A stretch of 64,000 nt of DNA from Palaeococcus ferrophilus DSM 13482 (lineage in GTDB: Archaea; Methanobacteriota_B; Thermococci; Thermococcales; Thermococcaceae). The notes beneath the pieces are model-generated. The model was given only the letters and a program-made list of their open reading frames with translations, ran no database searches and had not been told where the DNA came from. The stretch covers positions 62,001 to 126,000 of the forward strand of contig NZ_LANF01000013.1 in the NCBI RefSeq assembly GCF_000966265.1, read 5' to 3'. The position numbers were made by a program, and so were the translations under genes. Of the stretch, positions 60,520 to 64,000 are shown piece by piece; positions within the stretch are counted from its first letter, which is position 1, and each line of letters opens with the position of its first letter.

Positions 60520-62368
60520 GCTTGACCCAAAGATGGATAATTTGCTTGAGATATTGAAACAGGCTGAAGATGGTAAATTAGTCCTTCCCCAGTTCCAAAG
60601 AGACTTTGTATGGTCAAGGCAGGACATTAAGGATTTATTGGTTTCACTCCTCAATGGCTACTTTGTGGGCACATTCCTCTTCCTTAGAACAGACCCTACC
60701 CAACCACCATTTAAGTGGAGGCCAATCCAGGGTGTCAGTTTGCCAGTTGATGAAAATGGTAATTATATTGCAGAACCAGAGGCCATGATTCTTGATGGCC
60801 AGCAGAGGATAACATCACTCCACTATGTGTTCTATGCACCACCAAAAGAAGTTGTCACCCCAAAGTACACCAGCAGGAGATACCTCTTCTTCTTGAGGCT
60901 TGAAGAATTGGAAAAGGGTAATGTTGAGGATGCTGTGTTCAGTGTGAATGAAGATGATGCTAGGAAGTACTTGGACAAAAACTATCAGTTTGAGCACAAA
61001 ATAGTTCCATTCACAGAGCTTTCTAACAAAGAAAAGTGGGAAGATTGGGTAGAGGAATTCATAGAGTATCATGTTGACAAATACATAGAGGAGAACATTG
61101 GTGAAGATGTTAGCTTTAAACAGGGTAGAGAACTGACTCAAGAGTACAAGAGGCAACTTAAGGCAAAGGCAGACCGCTGGGAGAAGTACATTAACAATCT
61201 CCTAGAGTTCAAGGTTCCAGTCCTTTACTTACCAAAAATTGAACCAGACAATAAACAAAAACTTGGTGAGGTCTGCACAATATTTGAGAAGATGAACAGC
61301 ACTGGAGTTAGGTTATCAGTCTTTGACCTCTTGACTGCTAGGCTGTATAAAGATGATATTGACCTTCATAAAATATGGCAGGACACTGTTGATTCATTTG
61401 AGGGTATCAGAAAGTTGTCTGAGGACAACCCAGACCTCTTTAAAGTGTTGCTACTCAGGGCACTAGGCCTTATGAGAGTGCTCAGGGACAGGGATAAGGA
61501 CAAGGGTGAGAAGGAGATTAGTGATGTTAAAAATAGGTCTTTAATTAATTTGTCACCAGTGGATTTTGAGTCAGATTGGTGGATTATGGCAAGGTATTTT
61601 GATAGAGCCATTGAGAGAGTTATGAGTACCAATCAAGATGGGTTTGGGGCATTCCTGCCAAAGTGGGTTCCTTACAAACCCATGCTCCCAGTTTTGGCAA
61701 CACTCCTCTACTATGTGGAGGGTACTAAAGAGTTATCACCAATAGAAAAGAGCAAGGCTTACACACTAATAAAGCAGTGGTACTGGAGTTCAGTATTCAC
61801 TGAGAGGTACAGCAGTGCTGTTGAGTCTAAGTCTTTGAGTGATACACTAGAGTTAATAAAGGCTTTCAAAGAGCCTGAATTCCTACCCTCAATGATTACT
61901 GAGGCAAGGACTAGAATTACCTCACTAAACTTACACACAGTCTCAAGAAGTGGAAGTGCAATTTACAGAGGCATTATGAACTTAATTGCATTGAACCATG
62001 CAAGGGACTTTCTCCAAGTTGATGCCATAGAATTCCATAACCTAGAAGACCACCACATATTCCCCCAGGCCTTCCTAAGGAGGCAAGGTTTTGGAGACAA
62101 AGACAAATCCAAGATTAATACCATACTTAATAGAACCCTCATCACTGATGAAACCAACAGGAAGATTTCAGCAACATCACCAAAAGAGTACATTAAATGG
62201 ATTCCTGGTGATTTGGAAGAGGTTCTCAAGCCTCACTTTATTGATTCTGGGTGCATTGATGCTATGAAAGAGAACAATTATGAGAAGTTCCTGGAAAGGA
62301 GGAGGATGCTTATTTTAAACAAAGTGCAAGAACTTATAGGTGGGGGAGGGGAGGATGTCAACTCCTGA
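60512..62368 (+). CDS. DUF262-DUF1524 nuclease (GmrSD/SspE-like)
   Basis: A 618-residue protein. The N-terminal DUF262 domain shows LVLPQFQRDFVWSRQDIKDL near 24-43 and AMILDGQQRITSLHYVF near 90-106, where DGQQR binds and hydrolyses NTP. The C-terminal DUF1524 domain carries the His-Me finger: HNLEDHHIFPQAFLRR near 508 and NRTLITDETNRKISATSP near 540. In GmrSD (type IV restriction) and SspE the same fusion senses modified DNA and cleaves it. The GTG at 60512 fits GGTGAGGAAA. It overlaps hsdS by 8 bases and hsdR by 14. Confidence 0.85.
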   Translation: MDKLDPKMDNLLEILKQAEDGKLVLPQFQRDFVWSRQDIKDLLVSLLNGYFVGTFLFLRTDPTQPPFKWRPIQGVSLPVDENGNYIAEPEAMILDGQQRITSLHYVFYAPPKEVVTPKYTSRRYLFFLRLEELEKGNVEDAVFSVNEDDARKYLDKNYQFEHKIVPFTELSNKEKWEDWVEEFIEYHVDKYIEENIGEDVSFKQGRELTQEYKRQLKAKADRWEKYINNLLEFKVPVLYLPKIEPDNKQKLGEVCTIFEKMNSTGVRLSVFDLLTARLYKDDIDLHKIWQDTVDSFEGIRKLSEDNPDLFKVLLLRALGLMRVLRDRDKDKGEKEISDVKNRSLINLSPVDFESDWWIMARYFDRAIERVMSTNQDGFGAFLPKWVPYKPMLPVLATLLYYVEGTKELSPIEKSKAYTLIKQWYWSSVFTERYSSAVESKSLSDTLELIKAFKEPEFLPSMITEARTRITSLNLHTVSRSGSAIYRGIMNLIALNHARDFLQVDAIEFHNLEDHHIFPQAFLRRQGFGDKDKSKINTILNRTLITDETNRKISATSPKEYIKWIPGDLEEVLKPHFIDSGCIDAMKENNYEKFLERRRMLILNKVQELIGGGGEDVNS

Positions 62369-64000
62369 AGAGAGGATATCTGAGTATCCATTTATCAATA
62401 TCCTGTCCAGGGAACTCGGCTGGGAGTATGTGCCTCCTTCAGAATTAAAGAAGGAGAGGGACTACAACTCAGCTCTTCTTAAAGACAGACTAATGAGGAC
62501 CCTCCTTAGGATAAATGCTGGGAAGATATCTGAGGAAGATGCAGAGCAGATAATTAAAAAGCTGGAGTATCTCCCCCACACTATAGAAGGGAACAGGGAG
62601 TTTCTGGAGATTTTGAAGAATGGTCTTTCTTTCAAACCCAAAGGTTCAAAGTTCCACAGAACAATATGGTTAATTGATTATAAGAATCTTGGGAATAATG
62701 AGTTCTTGGTAACTAGGCAGTTCTATATTAAAGAGGGTGAGAATAGGAGAAGGCCAGACATTGTTCTGTTCATTAATGGAATTCCAGTTGTGGTGATTGA
62801 GGTCAAAAGCCCTACTACTGAAAGTGAAACCCTTGAAGTTGCATACCAGCAGATAAAAGATTATGAATCTGCTGTTCCCAAGCTGTTTGTTTTTAATCAA
62901 TTCAACATCATCTCAGATTGGACTGAGGTTCTTTATGCTCCAACCTTTTCAGATGCCCCCTTGGACATGTGGGGAAGATGGAAAGACCCCTATCCTCACA
63001 AGCTTGATGTGACTTATTATGAAGACCCCATTAAAGTGACTGCATATGGTATGCTGTCAAAGGAGAACCTGATTGACCTAATTAGAAATTTCATATTCTT
63101 TAGGCATGAGAAAAATAAGCTTGTAAAGATTATATCTAGGTACATGCAGTTCAGAGCAACAAATAAAATCCATGACAGGATTCTCAGGACTTATCTTGGT
63201 GAGGGCAACAAAAAGACTGGACTTATATGGCACACCCAAGGTTCAGGAAAAAGTTTGACCATGTTTTTCACAGCTTGGAAACTATACAGGACAGAAGAGC
63301 TTGACAATCCAACCATTGTCATAGTGGTTGACAGAGATAATTTGGAACAACAAATGTTTGAGACATTCCAAAAGCACAAGTTCAATGTTAAGAGAGCCTC
63401 CTCAATACCAAAATTAATTGAGATGCTATACAATAATGAGAGAGGCATAATACTAACTACTGTTCAAAAGTTCCAAGAGCCTAGAGAATCAGAGGATAAG
63501 GAGAGAACAAGGAGATACAGAGAGATGTTTGAAGCCTTGAAGAGTGGAAACCACCCAGTAAACAAGAGGCAGAATGTTATAATTCTAACTGATGAGAGCC
63601 ACAGGAGCCAGTATGGTGTGTTGGCTATAAACATGAGGGCCATGCTTTCCAATGCATTCATCTTTGGTTTTACTGGTACACCAATAGCAAAGGATGAGAG
63701 GAACACCTTTGAAAAATTCAACCCTCCAGGGGAATTATATTTGGACAGGTATTCTATTGAGGAGTCAATAAGGGATGGGTTTACAGTCCCAATTTATTAC
63801 CAGTATAAGGGAGTCAAATATAAGGTGGACAAGGAGTTAGCTGACAAGTTATTTGAATCAGAGTTCTGGATGCTAGATGAAGAGACAAAGAAGAAACTCC
63901 AAAAGAAAGTTGACAGGAGGCTCCTACTTAAGCTCAGGAAAAGGATTGAGCTTGTTGCTAAGGATATTGCAGAGCACTACCAAAAATACATAGAACCATT
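62355..64000 (+). CDS. hsdR: Type I restriction endonuclease subunit (partial, runs off window)
   Basis: 548 codons are visible without a stop. The N-terminal PD-(D/E)xK nuclease is RRPDIVLFINGIPVVVIEVK near 132-151. The superfamily 2 motor follows with LIWHTQGSGKSLTMFFTAW near 293 (Walker A), IVIVVDRDNLEQQMFETF near 320, LTDESHRSQYGVLA near 412 (DExH box) and FGFTGTPIAKDERNTF near 437. ATG at 62355 after GGGGAGG, inside the end of the DUF262 gene. It completes a type I restriction system with hsdM and hsdS. Confidence 0.92.
   Translation, partial: MSTPEERISEYPFINILSRELGWEYVPPSELKKERDYNSALLKDRLMRTLLRINAGKISEEDAEQIIKKLEYLPHTIEGNREFLEILKNGLSFKPKGSKFHRTIWLIDYKNLGNNEFLVTRQFYIKEGENRRRPDIVLFINGIPVVVIEVKSPTTESETLEVAYQQIKDYESAVPKLFVFNQFNIISDWTEVLYAPTFSDAPLDMWGRWKDPYPHKLDVTYYEDPIKVTAYGMLSKENLIDLIRNFIFFRHEKNKLVKIISRYMQFRATNKIHDRILRTYLGEGNKKTGLIWHTQGSGKSLTMFFTAWKLYRTEELDNPTIVIVVDRDNLEQQMFETFQKHKFNVKRASSIPKLIEMLYNNERGIILTTVQKFQEPRESEDKERTRRYREMFEALKSGNHPVNKRQNVIILTDESHRSQYGVLAINMRAMLSNAFIFGFTGTPIAKDERNTFEKFNPPGELYLDRYSIEESIRDGFTVPIYYQYKGVKYKVDKELADKLFESEFWMLDEETKKKLQKKVDRRLLLKLRKRIELVAKDIAEHYQKYIEP

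Larger units (their letters stand above)
49503..64000 (+). mobile_element. Integrated mobile element carrying defence genes (right end outside window)
   Basis: From about 49.5 kb to the end all genes share one unusual composition: moderate GC, almost no CG dinucleotide (about six by eye, at 50876, 52227, 53999, 54207, 61175 and 62417) and no GATC that I could find. Arg is encoded by AGA/AGG with a single CGC noticed. It begins with an integrase, carries an MCM-like replication helicase and regulators, then a defence operon. Integrase plus own MCM is the usual core of Thermococcales integrated plasmids and virus-like elements. The far boundary is not seen. Confidence 0.8.

Noticed and set aside
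49503-64000. CG scarcity explained simply by AT-rich composition
   Set aside because: GC dinucleotides and G/C-rich words such as GGGG and CCCC are common in the same stretch; only CG is nearly absent. AT-rich host glycan genes (for example 24-28 kb) still contain ordinary CG.
1-64000. CRISPR array
   Set aside because: No regularly spaced repeats of 25 to 40 bases were seen anywhere in the window.

Overview
The window looks like a chromosomal segment of a hyperthermophilic euryarchaeon of the order Thermococcales (Thermococcus or Pyrococcus type). The grounds are two tungsten-type aldehyde:ferredoxin oxidoreductase genes, an archaeal TtuA-type tRNA thiolase, a Thermococcales-type short Ogt, an IS6 element shaped like the Pyrococcus furiosus ISPfu elements, BRE/TATA promoters, and strong GGTGA or GGAGGTG ribosome binding sites. 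No tRNA, rRNA or CRISPR array was recognised.

Layout. (1) 1-16107 is a surface-polysaccharide locus, nearly all on the minus strand: glycosyltransferases, a UDP-galactopyranose-mutase-like flavoenzyme, a methyltransferase, a flippase, RmlC, RmlD, RmlA, a second sugar nucleotidyltransferase and two epimerases. A malic enzyme/malate dehydrogenase pair and a HepT/MntA toxin-antitoxin pair sit inside it. It has been remodelled: one IS6 copy with a split transposase, a solo IS end, a beheaded acetyltransferase and a flippase relic. (2) 16328-17730 is a dead SWIM zinc-finger gene. (3) 17982-23706 is a plus-strand PAPS operon: RHH regulator, ATP sulfurylase, DHH phosphoesterase, phosphodiesterase, a DUF4258/DUF2283 pair, APS kinase and a TauE exporter. 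(4) 23707-29892 is a second, AT-rich glycan patch with four glycosyltransferases, a sulfatase-fold enzyme and a relic of a WbsX-like gene; its first gene is a paralogue of the first gene of region 1, inverted 24 kb away. (5) 29981-49299 is mostly housekeeping: site-2 protease, TtuA, an aldo-keto reductase plus AOR pair, a DapA-family aldolase, a MoaD/AOR/polyferredoxin cluster, class V aminotransferase, PanE-type reductase, Ogt, VapBC, and an alanine-type symporter with a class III aminotransferase.

(6) From about 49.5 kb to the end lies an integrated mobile element. It carries a tyrosine integrase, a diverged MCM helicase, two small minus-strand genes including a probable double-RHH protein, and a tightly overlapping seven-gene defence operon. 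Its order is hsdM, a small membrane protein, a Kiwa KwaA-like membrane protein, a KwaB-like (DUF4868-type) protein, hsdS, a GmrSD/SspE-like DUF262-DUF1524 nuclease, then hsdR running off the window. The operon therefore nests a putative Kiwa module and a putative modification-dependent nuclease between the subunits of one type I restriction system. The whole element is almost free of the dinucleotide CG (about six in 14.5 kb by eye) and appears to lack GATC, unlike the CG-rich host DNA. The nested operon and this compositional footprint are the two observations most likely to be new.
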